A stretch of DNA of 64,000 bases from Clostridium sp. CAG:678 (GTDB taxonomy: Bacteria > Bacillota > Clostridia > Oscillospirales > Acutalibacteraceae): positions 1 to 64,000 of the forward strand of contig HF991804.1 of the NCBI GenBank assembly GCA_000431535.1. The letters are read 5' to 3'. Position numbers and translations under genes: made by a program. Each line of letters begins with the position of its first letter. Within the stretch, counting starts at the first letter, position 1. Of the stretch, positions 7,757 through 15,556 are shown piece by piece. The notes below the pieces were generated by a model that saw nothing but the letters and a program-made list of their open reading frames with translations, made no database searches and was not told the DNA's origin.

Positions 7757-7796
7757 TTTCGAGTCAGCCCCGTTATGACCACTTCGATACGTCTCC
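7757..7796 (-). pseudogene. 5' half of a disrupted tRNA-Ser(CGA)
   Basis: Read on the minus strand from 7796, the sequence starts with acceptor arm GGAGACG and D arm ATCGAAGTGGTCATAACGGG, followed by the 5' anticodon stem and the loop CTCGAAA. This is the first 40 bases of a normal class II tRNA-Ser. After the loop it runs into T residues with no matching anticodon stem, variable arm or T arm. It is best read as the host tRNA gene cut at the anticodon loop by insertion. The missing 3' half should lie at the other end of the element. Confidence 0.7.
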
Positions 7797-7926
7797 GTAT
7801 ATTCAAAACTCAAGTTTTGCGTTTTCTCACGATTTAATTTTTATTAAAGATTGATTAAAAACCGAAAAATCTTGTTAGTGCTACCCTTGAATTGTATCTC
7901 AAACAGCGGCATTTGTCAATGAAATA

Positions 7927-7955
7927 TTGAAATGAAGTGCGCCATATGATAAAAT
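7927..7955 (+). promoter_or_regulatory. Promoter of hisH-hisF
   Basis: TTGAAA (7927-7932), 17-base spacer, TAAAAT (7950-7955), 29 bases before the hisH start. The stretch 7615-7926 otherwise holds the integrase repeats, the tRNA fragment and AT-rich DNA. Confidence 0.65.
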
Positions 7956-7984
7956 TATCTATATTGATTTTTAGGAGCAGCAAG

Positions 7985-8596
7985 ATGACGGCAATTATTG
8001 ATTACGGCGCAGGCAATCTGATGAGCGTTAAAAAAGCGCTGGATTACATAGGCGCACAGAGCGAAATAACTTCCGATCCGGCGGTGATTGAATCGGCGGA
8101 CAGTGTGATTCTGCCCGGCGTGGGCGCATTTGGAGACGCAATGGATTCCATGCGCGGCAAAGGGCTGGACGGCGCGGTGACCGCGGCGGCATTAAGCGGC
8201 AAGCCGTTTCTTGGAATCTGCCTTGGGCTTCAGTTGTTATTTGAAACGAGTGACGAGACCCCGGGTGCAAAAGGGCTTGCGCTGCTGAACGGCAACATAT
8301 CCGCAATACCAAAAACGGGCGGGCTGAAAGTGCCCCACATAGGCTGGAACAGCATTGAGATACGCGAAAACAGCCACCTTTTTAGCGGAATTCCAAACGG
8401 CGCATACTTTTATTTCGTTCATTCCTACTACCTGAACGGTGCAAACGAAAGCGACGTTGCGGCAACTACCGAATACGGCGTAAAGATTGAATGCGCCGTG
8501 GAGCGCGGCAATTTGTTTGCAACGCAGTTTCACCCGGAAAAAAGCGGCGCGGCAGGCTTGCAGGTGCTGAAAAACTTTATTGCGGCGGAGGCATAA
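7985..8596 (+). CDS. hisH: Imidazole glycerol phosphate synthase, glutaminase subunit
   Basis: A 203-residue class I glutamine amidotransferase. The catalytic triad is visible as Cys in GICLGLQ, His in FHPEKSG and the following Glu; GVGAFGDAM and HIGWN are HisH-specific segments. HisH supplies ammonia to HisF, forming imidazole glycerol phosphate and AICAR in histidine synthesis in the cytosol. The ATG at 7985 is chosen because AGGAG lies eight bases upstream and the protein then begins MTAIIDYG like its family. hisF follows after three bases. No other his gene is nearby. Confidence 0.95.
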   Translation: MTAIIDYGAGNLMSVKKALDYIGAQSEITSDPAVIESADSVILPGVGAFGDAMDSMRGKGLDGAVTAAALSGKPFLGICLGLQLLFETSDETPGAKGLALLNGNISAIPKTGGLKVPHIGWNSIEIRENSHLFSGIPNGAYFYFVHSYYLNGANESDVAATTEYGVKIECAVERGNLFATQFHPEKSGAAGLQVLKNFIAAEA

Positions 8597-8599
8597 ACG

Positions 8600-9358
8600 A
8601 TGTATGCAAAAAGGATCATTCCCTGCCTGGATGTAAAAAACGGCAGAGTTGTAAAAGGCGTTTCCTTTGTGGATCTCAGAGACGCGGGCGACCCGGTTGA
8701 ATGCGCCGCGGCGTATGACAAAGCGGGCGCGGACGAACTGGTTTTGCTGGATATAACCGCCACCCACGAGGGGCGCGGCACAATGATAGACATTGTGGAA
8801 CGGGTGGCAAAGACCGTGTTCATTCCATTCACCGTCGGCGGCGGAATAAGAACAACAGAGGATTTTAAAGAACTGCTTCGCGCGGGGGCGGACAAGATCT
8901 CCGTCAATTCCGCGGCAGTGCGCAATCCCGAACTTCTAAATGAGGCGGCGGAAAAATTCGGCAGCCAATGCGTAGTTTGCGCCATAGACGCAAAACGGCG
9001 GAAAACCGGCGGCTGGGAAGTGTACCTCAACGGCGGCAGGATACCCACCGGCATAGATGCGGTAGAATGGGCAAAAGAGGCTTACGCGCGCGGCGCAGGC
9101 GAAATTCTTTTGACTTCCATGGACTGTGACGGGCAGAAAAACGGCTACGATATTGAGCTGACGCACGCCGTTTCCACTTCCGTGGGCATACCTGTTATCG
9201 CAAGCGGCGGCGCAGGCAGAAAAGAGCATTTTTATGACGCATTCACAAAAGGCGCAGCGGATGCCGTGCTTGCGGCAAGCCTGTTTCATTTTAACGAACT
9301 GCCGATACCGGAACTGAAAAAATATCTGCGTGAAAAAGGCATTTCCGTAAGAATGTAA
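8600..9358 (+). CDS. hisF: Imidazole glycerol phosphate synthase, cyclase subunit
   Basis: A 252-residue TIM-barrel protein, full length for HisF. The catalytic aspartates are in [10 protein letters not shown] (N-terminus) and CAIDAKR (middle), and the phosphate-binding glycines are in TVGGGIR and IASGGAG. It takes ammonia channelled from HisH and cyclizes PRFAR to imidazole glycerol phosphate. The three-base gap to hisH supports a coupled two-gene unit. The remaining histidine genes must be elsewhere, if present. Confidence 0.95.
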   Translation: MYAKRIIPCLDVKNGRVVKGVSFVDLRDAGDPVECAAAYDKAGADELVLLDITATHEGRGTMIDIVERVAKTVFIPFTVGGGIRTTEDFKELLRAGADKISVNSAAVRNPELLNEAAEKFGSQCVVCAIDAKRRKTGGWEVYLNGGRIPTGIDAVEWAKEAYARGAGEILLTSMDCDGQKNGYDIELTHAVSTSVGIPVIASGGAGRKEHFYDAFTKGAADAVLAASLFHFNELPIPELKKYLREKGISVRM

Positions 9359-9386
9359 CAAAAAAATCTGCTTTTGGAGAATGGCA

Positions 9387-9896
9387 ATGAGGATAGATAC
9401 AGAAAGGCTTATCCTGCGTGAAATGGCAGAAAATGACCTGCCCGATCTCAAAAGGATCTTGCAGGATAAGGAGGTTATGTACGCTTACGAACACGCCTTT
9501 TCCGAAGAAGAAACGGTTCAGTGGTATGAAAACCAACTGCGCAGATACCGGGAAGACGGATTCGGATTATGGGCGGCAGTATTAAAGAGCAGCGGCAGAA
9601 TGATTGGGCAGTGCGGCATTACATATCAGGATTTCAACGGAAAGCAGGTGCCGGAGATCGGATATCTGTTTCAAAAAGCATTCTGGCACATGGGATATGC
9701 CGCAGAGGCGGCGCAGGCTTGCAAACGTTACGCGTTTGACGTGCTGGATCTGCCCGAAGTGTATTCCATCATTCGGGATAGCAACTTTGCCTCGCAAAAA
9801 GTTGCAAAGCGAAACGGAATGCAGGTGTGCTCAAAGATCACAAAACATTATTACGGCATGGATATGCCGCACCTGGTCTATAAAGTGAGCAGATAA
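9387..9896 (+). CDS. GNAT-family N-acetyltransferase (RimJ/RimL type)
   Basis: A 169-residue acetyl-CoA-dependent acetyltransferase. It starts RIDTERLILREM, the usual opening of RimJ/RimL-like GNAT proteins, and has the acetyl-CoA site in the middle (GYLFQKAFWHMGYAAEA) and the C-terminal N...S..VAKRNGM segment. The start at 9387 has GGAG seven bases upstream; the ATG at 9381 is too close. It follows hisF by 28 bases and may be cotranscribed. Substrate unknown. Confidence 0.8.
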   Translation: MRIDTERLILREMAENDLPDLKRILQDKEVMYAYEHAFSEEETVQWYENQLRRYREDGFGLWAAVLKSSGRMIGQCGITYQDFNGKQVPEIGYLFQKAFWHMGYAAEAAQACKRYAFDVLDLPEVYSIIRDSNFASQKVAKRNGMQVCSKITKHYYGMDMPHLVYKVSR

Positions 9897-9985
9897 GGCG
9901 GAGAAAAACAGGCAAAGAGATTATGGCTTTTCCGTGCAAAAATCATTGGCTTATTTTTTCTTTACCGCAAAATTCAAATTTAATA

Positions 9986-10014
9986 TTGATTTTCGCAGTG
10001 AAATATAGTAGAAT
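9986..10014 (+). promoter_or_regulatory. Promoter of tRNA-Ala
   Basis: TTGATT (9986-9991), 17-base spacer, TAGAAT (10009-10014), 18 bases before the tRNA 5' end. Confidence 0.65.
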
Positions 10015-10032
10015 GGTAGCACAATTTGCTTT

Positions 10033-10108
10033 GGGGCATTAGCGCAGTTGGGAGCGCGCCACACTGGCAGTGTGGAGGTCAGGGGTTCGAATCCCCTATG
10101 CTCCACCA
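10033..10108 (+). tRNA. tRNA-Ala(GGC)
   Basis: A 76-base tRNA with encoded CCA. Anticodon arm CCACA-CTGGCAG-TGTGG gives anticodon GGC. The acceptor stem GGGGCAT/ATGCTCC contains the G3-U70 pair that marks alanine tRNAs. T loop TTCGAAT. Confidence 0.95.
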
Positions 10109-10111
10109 AAA

Positions 10112-10146
10112 AAGAGCAGCACCCTTTAGGGTGTTTGCTCTTTTTT
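10112..10146 (+). terminator. Terminator of tRNA-Ala
   Basis: AAGAGCA pairs with TGCTCTT, with an inner CACCC/GGGTG stem, followed by six T residues. Confidence 0.85.
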
Positions 10147-10227
10147 CATCTATAAATATCAGGGGATTCGAACCCGAGAGGGTCCCGGCGTTAAGAAAAC
10201 AGTTCGGTGAATTTCCGGAAAACGAAG

Positions 10228-10256
10228 TTGACCTGCAACAAGATTTCTGCTATTGT
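10228..10256 (+). promoter_or_regulatory. Promoter of the HAD phosphatase gene
   Basis: TTGACC (10228-10233), 17-base spacer, TATTGT (10251-10256), 49 bases before the start codon. Confidence 0.55.
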
Positions 10257-10304
10257 AAAAGCATATATATATAATGTTTTAAATAAAAGGAGCGGAAATG
10301 AGAA

Positions 10305-11120
10305 ATGAAAACACTGTATCTTTCCGATCTGGACGGAACGCTGCTGAACAGCGCATGCAGGATAACGCCGTTTACGGCAGAAACGATCAATCGCCTTTGT
10401 GAAAACGGAATCTTATTTTCTTTTGCCACGGCAAGATCGCGCAGCACAACTTTAAAGGTGACAAAAGGCATAGAATGCAGCCTGCCTGTTATTGTATATA
10501 ACGGTGTATTTACCGTTGAATACAAGAGCGGAAAGATGCTGTGTTCAAACTTCTTCAGCGACGGCGACAGCCGGGAGATCCTGTCTGCGCTTTTGGGGGC
10601 GGAGATCGGCCCCATCGTGTATTCCGTAACAAACGGGCAGGAAAAATTTTCTTACCTGTTAAACGATCTTTCCCCTGCCGCCGCGGAATTTGTAACGAGC
10701 AGAACGAACGACCGCAGAGATAACCCCGTTGCGCACCGAAGCGAACTTTTAAACGGCGAAACTTTTTATTTCACCTGCATAGACAAAGCGGAAAACCTGC
10801 GCCCGCTTTACGAGCAGTTTAAAGACCGGTTTCGGTGTGTATATTCCAAAGATATCTACACCGGCGAGCAATGGCTGGAGATCATGCCGAGCGGTGCTAC
10901 CAAAGCGCAGGCGGCGCTTAAACTGAAAAAGGCGCTCGGCTGCGGCAGGATTGTTGCTTTTGGTGACAGCGAAAACGATCTGGATCTTTTTGCTGTGGCG
11001 GACGAATGCTACGCCGTTGAAAACGCTGTGCCTGAATTAAAAGCAAGAGCAACGGCTGTGATCGGCTCAAACAACGAGGACGCCGTTGCAAAATTTCTTT
11101 TGCAGCGGTGTACAGAATAA
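10305..11120 (+). CDS. HAD-superfamily phosphatase, Cof/IIB type
   Basis: A 271-residue protein of the Cof-like HAD-IIB group. Motif I is LSDLDGTLLNS (nucleophile Asp), motif II is FSFATARS, and motifs III/IV are in the C-terminal part with Lys in GATKAQAA and GDSENDLDLF. A C2-type cap domain occupies roughly residues 80-185. Such enzymes dephosphorylate sugar phosphates, flavin or pyridoxal phosphates; the substrate cannot be predicted. AAAGGAG lies 11 bases before the ATG. A hairpin terminator follows at 11191. Confidence 0.85.
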   Translation: MKTLYLSDLDGTLLNSACRITPFTAETINRLCENGILFSFATARSRSTTLKVTKGIECSLPVIVYNGVFTVEYKSGKMLCSNFFSDGDSREILSALLGAEIGPIVYSVTNGQEKFSYLLNDLSPAAAEFVTSRTNDRRDNPVAHRSELLNGETFYFTCIDKAENLRPLYEQFKDRFRCVYSKDIYTGEQWLEIMPSGATKAQAALKLKKALGCGRIVAFGDSENDLDLFAVADECYAVENAVPELKARATAVIGSNNEDAVAKFLLQRCTE

Positions 11121-11190
11121 AAAATTGAGAACATTCATTCCCAATCATTGAAAAAGCAACGAGAAGGTCGCATTTTAATAAACGTTAACA

Positions 11191-11230
11191 ACCGATGCAG
11201 GAACTGAAGTTTTCGCATCGGTTTCTTATA
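11191..11230 (+). terminator. Terminator after the HAD gene
   Basis: ACCGATGC (11191-11198) pairs with GCATCGGT (11215-11222), followed by TTTCTTAT. Confidence 0.6.
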
Positions 11231-11252
11231 TAAATCTATAATCTTGTAAAAT

Positions 11253-11900
11253 TCAAAAAAAATTCCTTTCCCCTACAGAAAACTTATAACTTTTATATAA
11301 ACTGAGAACTAACTTTCCAAAATCTGTGCCAAATTCCTCTGTATCTTCCTCATCAAGTAAATAAACGAAATCTCTTTCAGGCTTTCCCACTCGGCTGTCT
11401 GCAAAATCAAGAATTCCACAAACCAAATTCTTATCGTTAAATAATATGTGATTAAGGCTTAAGTCACCATGTAGCAAAACCAAATCTTTTTTTATTGCAA
11501 AAACATTTTTTTCACTATGCAAGCGATAAAGAAATTCCGCTATAATTGCAGCATTATGAAATAGAGTTTGTTCATCCAGCAACAAAAATTCTTCTTTAGT
11601 TAAATTTTTACCATTTAATCGTTTTGAAACAAAGTATACGAATTCTTCACAACCGGATAAAAATGTACCATTAAAAAGAACATTCGGTATTTCCACCGGC
11701 ATTTTTTGTGTCAATTCTTGCAATACCTGCATTTCAATTTTTAGGCATTCGCTTGCCTTGTGGTGCTTTGGAAGTTTCAAAACCATATCACCATTAATGC
11801 AAAAAGCCTCAGAGTGATTTCCATATCCAATAAATTCTATCGAATTTACTTGAATTAAATCTGAAACAATGTTTTTTGCTTGCTCTAAAGAATACTTCAT
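11253..11900 (-). CDS. Aminoglycoside phosphotransferase-like kinase, short
   Basis: A 215-residue protein of the APH/choline kinase fold, closest in pattern to APH(2'')-like enzymes. The nucleotide-binding N lobe has MVLKLPK (Lys42), the catalytic loop is HGDLSLNHILF (D146, N150) and the metal site is ILDFADSR (D165). It would phosphorylate a small-molecule hydroxyl. APH(2'') enzymes are around 300 residues, so about 60-90 C-terminal residues, normally part of the substrate pocket, are missing. The gene is clearly more AT-rich than its neighbours, which suggests recent transfer. It may be a truncated, non-functional remnant or a kinase for another substrate. Resistance should not be assumed. 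Confidence 0.65.
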   Translation of the reverse strand: MKYSLEQAKNIVSDLIQVNSIEFIGYGNHSEAFCINGDMVLKLPKHHKASECLKIEMQVLQELTQKMPVEIPNVLFNGTFLSGCEEFVYFVSKRLNGKNLTKEEFLLLDEQTLFHNAAIIAEFLYRLHSEKNVFAIKKDLVLLHGDLSLNHILFNDKNLVCGILDFADSRVGKPERDFVYLLDEEDTEEFGTDFGKLVLSLYKSYKFSVGERNFF

Positions 11901-11997
11901 TTTTCAGTTCCATTTTTATAACATACATAGTCTAAAATCGATCTTCAGCCATCTAATTGTTTCGAAAAGACCTACTATTTCTCTGCTAATATAATTT

Positions 11998-12690
11998 TTA
12001 TCTGTCGTTTGAGTCTGTAACGTAATACCACTCTACCGTGTCGCCGTCTTTCAGCACATATTTTGATGCCGCTTTTCTGGGGTTTGTGCCGTTTACACGG
12101 TACATCCACCCGCTTGCGCCGCCGCAGTCTTTTTCAGCAAGGCCGCCGATCTCGGTAATATAACTTTTACTTTGGTAACGCAGCGAAACGCTGTTTTTAT
12201 CACACGCCGCCTCCAGCGCGTCAAAAACAGTCTGCCCGTTTTTAAGCGTTATTTCCGTTTGACCTATAATATAGCCGCTCTGCGGCACATCGGCGCCGTT
12301 TGCCAGCGCATTTTTGCAAGTTACGGAAAAGGTTACGGTGATCTTCTGCTTTTGCGTGGTCTCCTTTTTTTCCGCCGCTCCCGCCGTATTTTCCGCCGCC
12401 GTTTCGCGCGCCGGGTTTTGCGGCGCATTTTGGCTATTCGAATTTTTCTCTTTTTCATTGCCGGCTGCGGTGCGGTTTGCCGAGGAGTTCTCTTCCTTTT
12501 GCGCCGGTGCCGCTGACGAATCTTTCTCCGCCCCGGAACCGGATTCCGATGAGATCTGCCGGGAAACACTGCTTTCCGCAGGCACGGTCTGTTTTTCACC
12601 GCGGGCGCCCTTAACGGCAAGGATGGAAAACACCGCAACCAAAACGAAAAGAACCGCCGAGCAGATCAGAATAAGCTGTTTCTTTTTCAT
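11998..12690 (-). CDS. DUF4430 (transcobalamin beta-like domain) exported protein
   Basis: A 230-residue exported protein. Residues 1-30 are a signal peptide or membrane anchor (MKKKQLILICSAVLFVLVAV). Residues 31-115 are a low-complexity linker rich in Ser, Ala, Glu, Asn and Lys. The C-terminal 115 residues are a DUF4430 domain, the same fold as the C-terminal beta domain of intrinsic factor and transcobalamin, with GQTVFDALEAAC, GGASGWMYRVNG and LKDGDTVEWYYV. The ATG at 12690 begins six bases after a TACAAT -10 box, so the mRNA may be leaderless. The divergent neighbour is an alpha-toroid surface protein under a cobalamin riboswitch, which points to corrinoid binding. The role is inferred. 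Confidence 0.75.
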   Translation of the reverse strand: MKKKQLILICSAVLFVLVAVFSILAVKGARGEKQTVPAESSVSRQISSESGSGAEKDSSAAPAQKEENSSANRTAAGNEKEKNSNSQNAPQNPARETAAENTAGAAEKKETTQKQKITVTFSVTCKNALANGADVPQSGYIIGQTEITLKNGQTVFDALEAACDKNSVSLRYQSKSYITEIGGLAEKDCGGASGWMYRVNGTNPRKAASKYVLKDGDTVEWYYVTDSNDR

Positions 12691-12696
12691 GCCCCT

Positions 12697-12747
12697 ATTG
12701 TAGCAGAACAACCGGGAATTGACAAGTTGGTTTTTACAGGTTATAAT
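12697..12747. promoter_or_regulatory. Overlapping divergent promoters of the corrinoid locus
   Basis: Plus strand: TTGACA (12719-12724), 17 bases, TATAAT (12742-12747), a perfect consensus promoter for the riboswitch gene. Minus strand: TTGTCA (12725-12720), 17 bases, TACAAT (12702-12697) for the DUF4430 gene. The two -35 boxes overlap by five bases, so the polymerases should compete. Confidence 0.75.
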
Positions 12748-12774
12748 CATTCTGCGCCGAGAGAAAGCGCCGTT

Positions 12775-12945
12775 TTTCTCACGGGGAACGCGGTGAAAAG
12801 CCGCGGCAGCTCACTCTACCGTAAGCGATACGAAATCCGAATGCCACTCTTTTTGTGAGGATCAGACCCATAACTTCTCACCAAAGGGGAAGGCGGAAAG
12901 TAGGTTGATGCGCAAGCCGGGATATCCGTTTGAGGCGTAAAAAAA
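12775..12945 (+). promoter_or_regulatory. Cobalamin riboswitch
   Basis: The order of conserved segments matches the cobalamin riboswitch family: GGGAACGCGGTGAAAAGCC (12784-12802) with CGGCAGC, then CCGTAAGCGA, GCCACT (12843-12848), GGGGAAGGCGGAAAGTAGG (12887-12905) and a B12-box-like AAGCCGGGATATCC (12914-12927). It lies between a consensus promoter and the start of the alpha-toroid protein at 12966. The B12-box region reaches close to the start codon, so control of translation initiation is plausible; no separate terminator is obvious. Confidence 0.9.
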
Positions 12946-12965
12946 TATGACGGTGAGGTTATAAA

Positions 12966-14003
12966 ATGAAAAAAATTACGGCAGCGCTTTTATGTGTAAT
13001 GCTTGTTATCAGCACATCGGTAACGGCATTCGGCGCAACAAAAAACGATGTGAAAGAAAAAATAGACACGGCGGTTGCCTTTGCGTTTGACGGCAATTAC
13101 AGCAAAAACGGATATGATGTTTCCGCCTCCAAAAATCTGTATATCCTGGCGCAGAGCGGCGCGGATATCAGCGCGTTTGCCACGGATTATTTTAAATCCG
13201 TTTCGGACGCGGCAGCCGCCGGAACGCTGACGGACGCCGGCGTGATCGGCATGGCGGTAACCATTGCGGACTTGGCAGGCGCAGACCCGGAAAACATAAA
13301 CGGCATAGATCTGACAAATATGCTGAAAAACGCGGATCCCGGCGCGGTATCCACCCCGTATAATTATTTTTATGCCATAGAAGCGGCTGTAAACCACGGG
13401 ATGAAAGACACTGCCGCCGCTTTCAGCAACGCTTTGGCAAAGTATTACATTCCCGGCACGGGCACAGATTTCTGGAACGGATACGGCACATCGCCGGATG
13501 ACCTTGCAATGTTCATTCTTGCCATGGAAACTGCGGGCGCCTACACGGAATACACCAAAGACGCTTTTGAGATTTTAGAAACATTCGCTACGCCGGACGG
13601 CTATTCAAACTACGGCGCCAACGCTGATTCCACGGCACTTGCGCTTGCCGCCTACGCCGCAGCAGGAAACACCGAACAAGCCGACGACATCTACGATATT
13701 CTGATCAAAAATTATTATGACCCCGAAACCGGTGGTTTTCTGGCGGATTATGACGAATATTACGCCACGGCGGACGCAGTCTTTGCCCTTCGCTTTTATC
13801 TGCCGCTGGCAGATGACGCCGCACCGCAGGAAAGCACAACCGGAAATCACGAAACCACCACGGAAAGTTCCTCCGCACAGCAAAATAAAGACACCGGCGC
13901 GAAATCTCCGAACACGGGAATTTCCGTTTTCCCGGCTGCCGGAGCCGCTGTGTTTGCACTTGCTGCCGGCGGATTATTAGTAAAAAGAAACAAAAATAAA
14001 TAA
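12966..14003 (+). CDS. Alpha-toroid surface protein with sortase-like tail, B12-regulated
   Basis: A 345-residue secreted protein. Residues 1-24 are a signal peptide (AFGA cleavage region). Residues 25-285 form helical repeats typical of the terpenoid cyclase/prenyltransferase alpha-toroid fold, which is also the N-terminal domain of intrinsic factor: PYNYFYAIEAAVNHG, YGTSPDDLAMFILAMETAG, YGANADSTALALAAYAAAG and TADAVFALRFY. A Ser/Thr/Gln-rich spacer follows, then SPNTG, a hydrophobic segment and KRNKNK, a sortase signal variant. The cobalamin riboswitch in its leader and the divergent DUF4430 gene suggest a wall-anchored corrinoid-capture protein. The fold call is from repeat pattern; binding is inferred. 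Confidence 0.75.
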   Translation: MKKITAALLCVMLVISTSVTAFGATKNDVKEKIDTAVAFAFDGNYSKNGYDVSASKNLYILAQSGADISAFATDYFKSVSDAAAAGTLTDAGVIGMAVTIADLAGADPENINGIDLTNMLKNADPGAVSTPYNYFYAIEAAVNHGMKDTAAAFSNALAKYYIPGTGTDFWNGYGTSPDDLAMFILAMETAGAYTEYTKDAFEILETFATPDGYSNYGANADSTALALAAYAAAGNTEQADDIYDILIKNYYDPETGGFLADYDEYYATADAVFALRFYLPLADDAAPQESTTGNHETTTESSSAQQNKDTGAKSPNTGISVFPAAGAAVFALAAGGLLVKRNKNK

Positions 14004-14010
14004 GCAGATA

Positions 14011-14038
14011 AAAAAGGAAGGCTTGACCTTCCTTTTTT
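14011..14038 (+). terminator. Terminator after the alpha-toroid gene
   Basis: AAGGAAGG pairs with CCTTCCTT across CTTGA, followed by a T run ending at 14039. Confidence 0.85.
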
Positions 14039-14047
14039 TGCGCTTTA

Positions 14048-14124
14048 GTTTGCAGCAGTTTCTTAGTTTCTCTTGTGTAAAGAGAGGTGACAGCACAAGC
14101 AATGACGGAGAGACTGCTGCAACA
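14048..14124. repeat. Small dispersed inverted-repeat element, copy 1
   Basis: Imperfect terminal inverted repeats GTTTGCAGCAGTTTCT and AGAGACTGCTGCAAC enclose a CTCTTGTGTAAAGAG hairpin and GGTGACAG. The core resembles the copies near 31731 and 37157 (CTCC-type hairpin, then a TGAC/TGAGGGG-like end). It has the look of a non-coding MITE-like repeat. Confidence 0.45.
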
Positions 14125-14150
14125 AATTAAAACGTTTTCACGGTGTGTTT

Positions 14151-15365
14151 TTATTTCTTTTTCGGTCTTTTCGTGCCGAGCGCACCGCCGAAAAGCAGTT
14201 TTGAATCACCGAATCGGTTTCGGATGGCATCCACCGCCGCGTCCACTTTTTTCAGTTTTTCGCTGTCTGCGCGCTCGTTACTGCCAAACAGGCTGATCTG
14301 CTCGCCGCCGTCTTTCGTAAGATCCGAAAGCGTTACGCCAAGCAGACGCAGCGGCTCGCCCTGCCAGATCTCCGCAAAAAGCACTTTAACAACGGCGTAG
14401 ATATCCTGCGTTACATCCGTTGGCGAATCCAGCGCACGCTGATGCGATCGGTTTTTAAACGCGCTGTTTCGGATCGTAACCGAAATGTTATACGCCCGGC
14501 AGCCGCCCGCGCGCATGCGGGAAGCGGCGGCGTCCGTAAGGGACAGCAAAAGGCTGTTTGCGGTTTTGAGATCCGTAACATTTTCCTCCACCGTAATGGA
14601 ATGGCCGTAGCTTTTGACTTCTCTGGGCGAATCGTCCACCGGCGAATCATCTATGCCGTTTGCAAAGCGGTGCAGCTGTTCCCCCGCTTTATTGCCCACA
14701 AGGGCTTTCAGCGTTTCCACATCCGCGGCAGCAAGCTCGCCGATTGTGCGGATGCTGATCTTTTCCAGTTTCTGCGCGGTTGCCCTGCCCAAAAACAGCA
14801 GATCGGAAACCGGCAGCGGCCACATTTTAGCCGCTATCTCTTCTGCAAAAAGCGTATGCACCTTATCCGGCTTTTCAAAATCACTTGCCATTTTGGCAAG
14901 CAGTTTATTGGGGCCGACGCCGACATTTACGGTAAAGCCGAGTTCGTTTTTGATCCTGTTTTTGATCTCCTGCGCGGTTTTAACGATATCGGGATACAGA
15001 TTTTCCGTTCCGCTCATATCCAAAAAACATTCGTCTATAGAAAACTTTTCAAGGCAGGGAGTGTAATCCCGGCAGATCTCCATAAACGCCGCCGAATATT
15101 TGGAATACAGCTGAAAATCCGGCGGGGCGGTAACCAGGCGGGGGCATTTTCTGCGCGCCATGGAAACAGGTTCGCCCGTTTTGATACCGTATTTTTTGGC
15201 AGGCACGGATTTTGCCAGCACAACGCTGGTGCGCTTATCCGGATCGCCGCTGATCACGGCAGGCACTGTTCTAAGATCGCTTTCTCCGTTTTTCAGGCGT
15301 GAAACCGAAGTCCAAGAAAGAAAAGCGCTGTTTACATCAATATGAAAAACGATCCGCCTTGCCAT
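14151..15365 (-). CDS. dinB: DNA polymerase IV (Y family)
   Basis: A 404-residue translesion polymerase. Catalytic carboxylates are in [11 protein letters not shown] (N-terminus) and [11 protein letters not shown] (palm, SIDE motif). A helix-hairpin-helix thumb is at about 175-240, and the little finger follows. QISLFG near the C-terminus is a beta-clamp-binding motif, linking it to DnaN. The ATG at 15365 has AGGAGG upstream; the upstream frame to 15416 is less likely. It extends damaged or mismatched primers with low fidelity. No LexA box is evident upstream, so SOS control is not supported here. Confidence 0.93.
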   Translation of the reverse strand: MARRIVFHIDVNSAFLSWTSVSRLKNGESDLRTVPAVISGDPDKRTSVVLAKSVPAKKYGIKTGEPVSMARRKCPRLVTAPPDFQLYSKYSAAFMEICRDYTPCLEKFSIDECFLDMSGTENLYPDIVKTAQEIKNRIKNELGFTVNVGVGPNKLLAKMASDFEKPDKVHTLFAEEIAAKMWPLPVSDLLFLGRATAQKLEKISIRTIGELAAADVETLKALVGNKAGEQLHRFANGIDDSPVDDSPREVKSYGHSITVEENVTDLKTANSLLLSLTDAAASRMRAGGCRAYNISVTIRNSAFKNRSHQRALDSPTDVTQDIYAVVKVLFAEIWQGEPLRLLGVTLSDLTKDGGEQISLFGSNERADSEKLKKVDAAVDAIRNRFGDSKLLFGGALGTKRPKKK

Positions 15366-15490
15366 ATGCCTGCCTCCTTTCTGATCCATTATACCGCACG
15401 GGCGCGGTTTTGGCAACGCCGCGGCGGCAAAAGCAATTTTTGTTTTTTTGCACGGATCAAACCCGATTCCCCCCGCACGGAAAAAATCTG

Positions 15491-15519
15491 TTGTATATTC
15501 AAATTTTGTATGCTATTAT
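15491..15519 (+). promoter_or_regulatory. Promoter of glyQS
   Basis: TTGTAT (15491-15496), 17-base spacer, TATTAT (15514-15519), 37 bases before the start codon. No T-box leader is present. Confidence 0.65.
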
Positions 15520-15556
15520 AATAATGCATGATTCTAACACTAAGGAGAACAGATCA

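Larger units (their letters stand above)
1..7763. mobile_element. Integrated mobilizable element, right part (left end outside window)
   Basis: The segment carries an excisionase-like gene, a RepA-type ATPase, MobC, a MobA/VirD2-type relaxase, a ParB-like protein and a tyrosine integrase, all on the plus strand with overlapping or closely spaced genes, plus one minus-strand cargo gene. There is no type IV secretion gene in view, so it looks mobilizable rather than self-transferable, although genes left of the window could change that. The right boundary is placed at the anticodon-loop sequence shared by the complete tRNA-Ser (7576-7582) and the tRNA-Ser fragment (7757-7763). No matching tRNA 3' half is present in the first kilobases, so the left attachment site lies outside the window. 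Boundaries are inferred. Confidence 0.8.

Noticed and set aside
10161..10190. tRNA T-arm-like sequence GGGGATTCGAACCC after tRNA-Ala, inverted
   Set aside because: Only a T-loop-like fragment is present; no anticodon or acceptor arm can be built around it. It could be a repeat remnant but support is too thin.
12333..12638. Long Arg-rich reading frame overlapping the DUF4430 gene
   Set aside because: It lies in another frame of the low-complexity linker of a well-supported gene; the Arg richness comes from linker codons.
15366..15490. LexA box upstream of dinB
   Set aside because: No GAAC-N4-GTTC-like palindrome is present in the interval.
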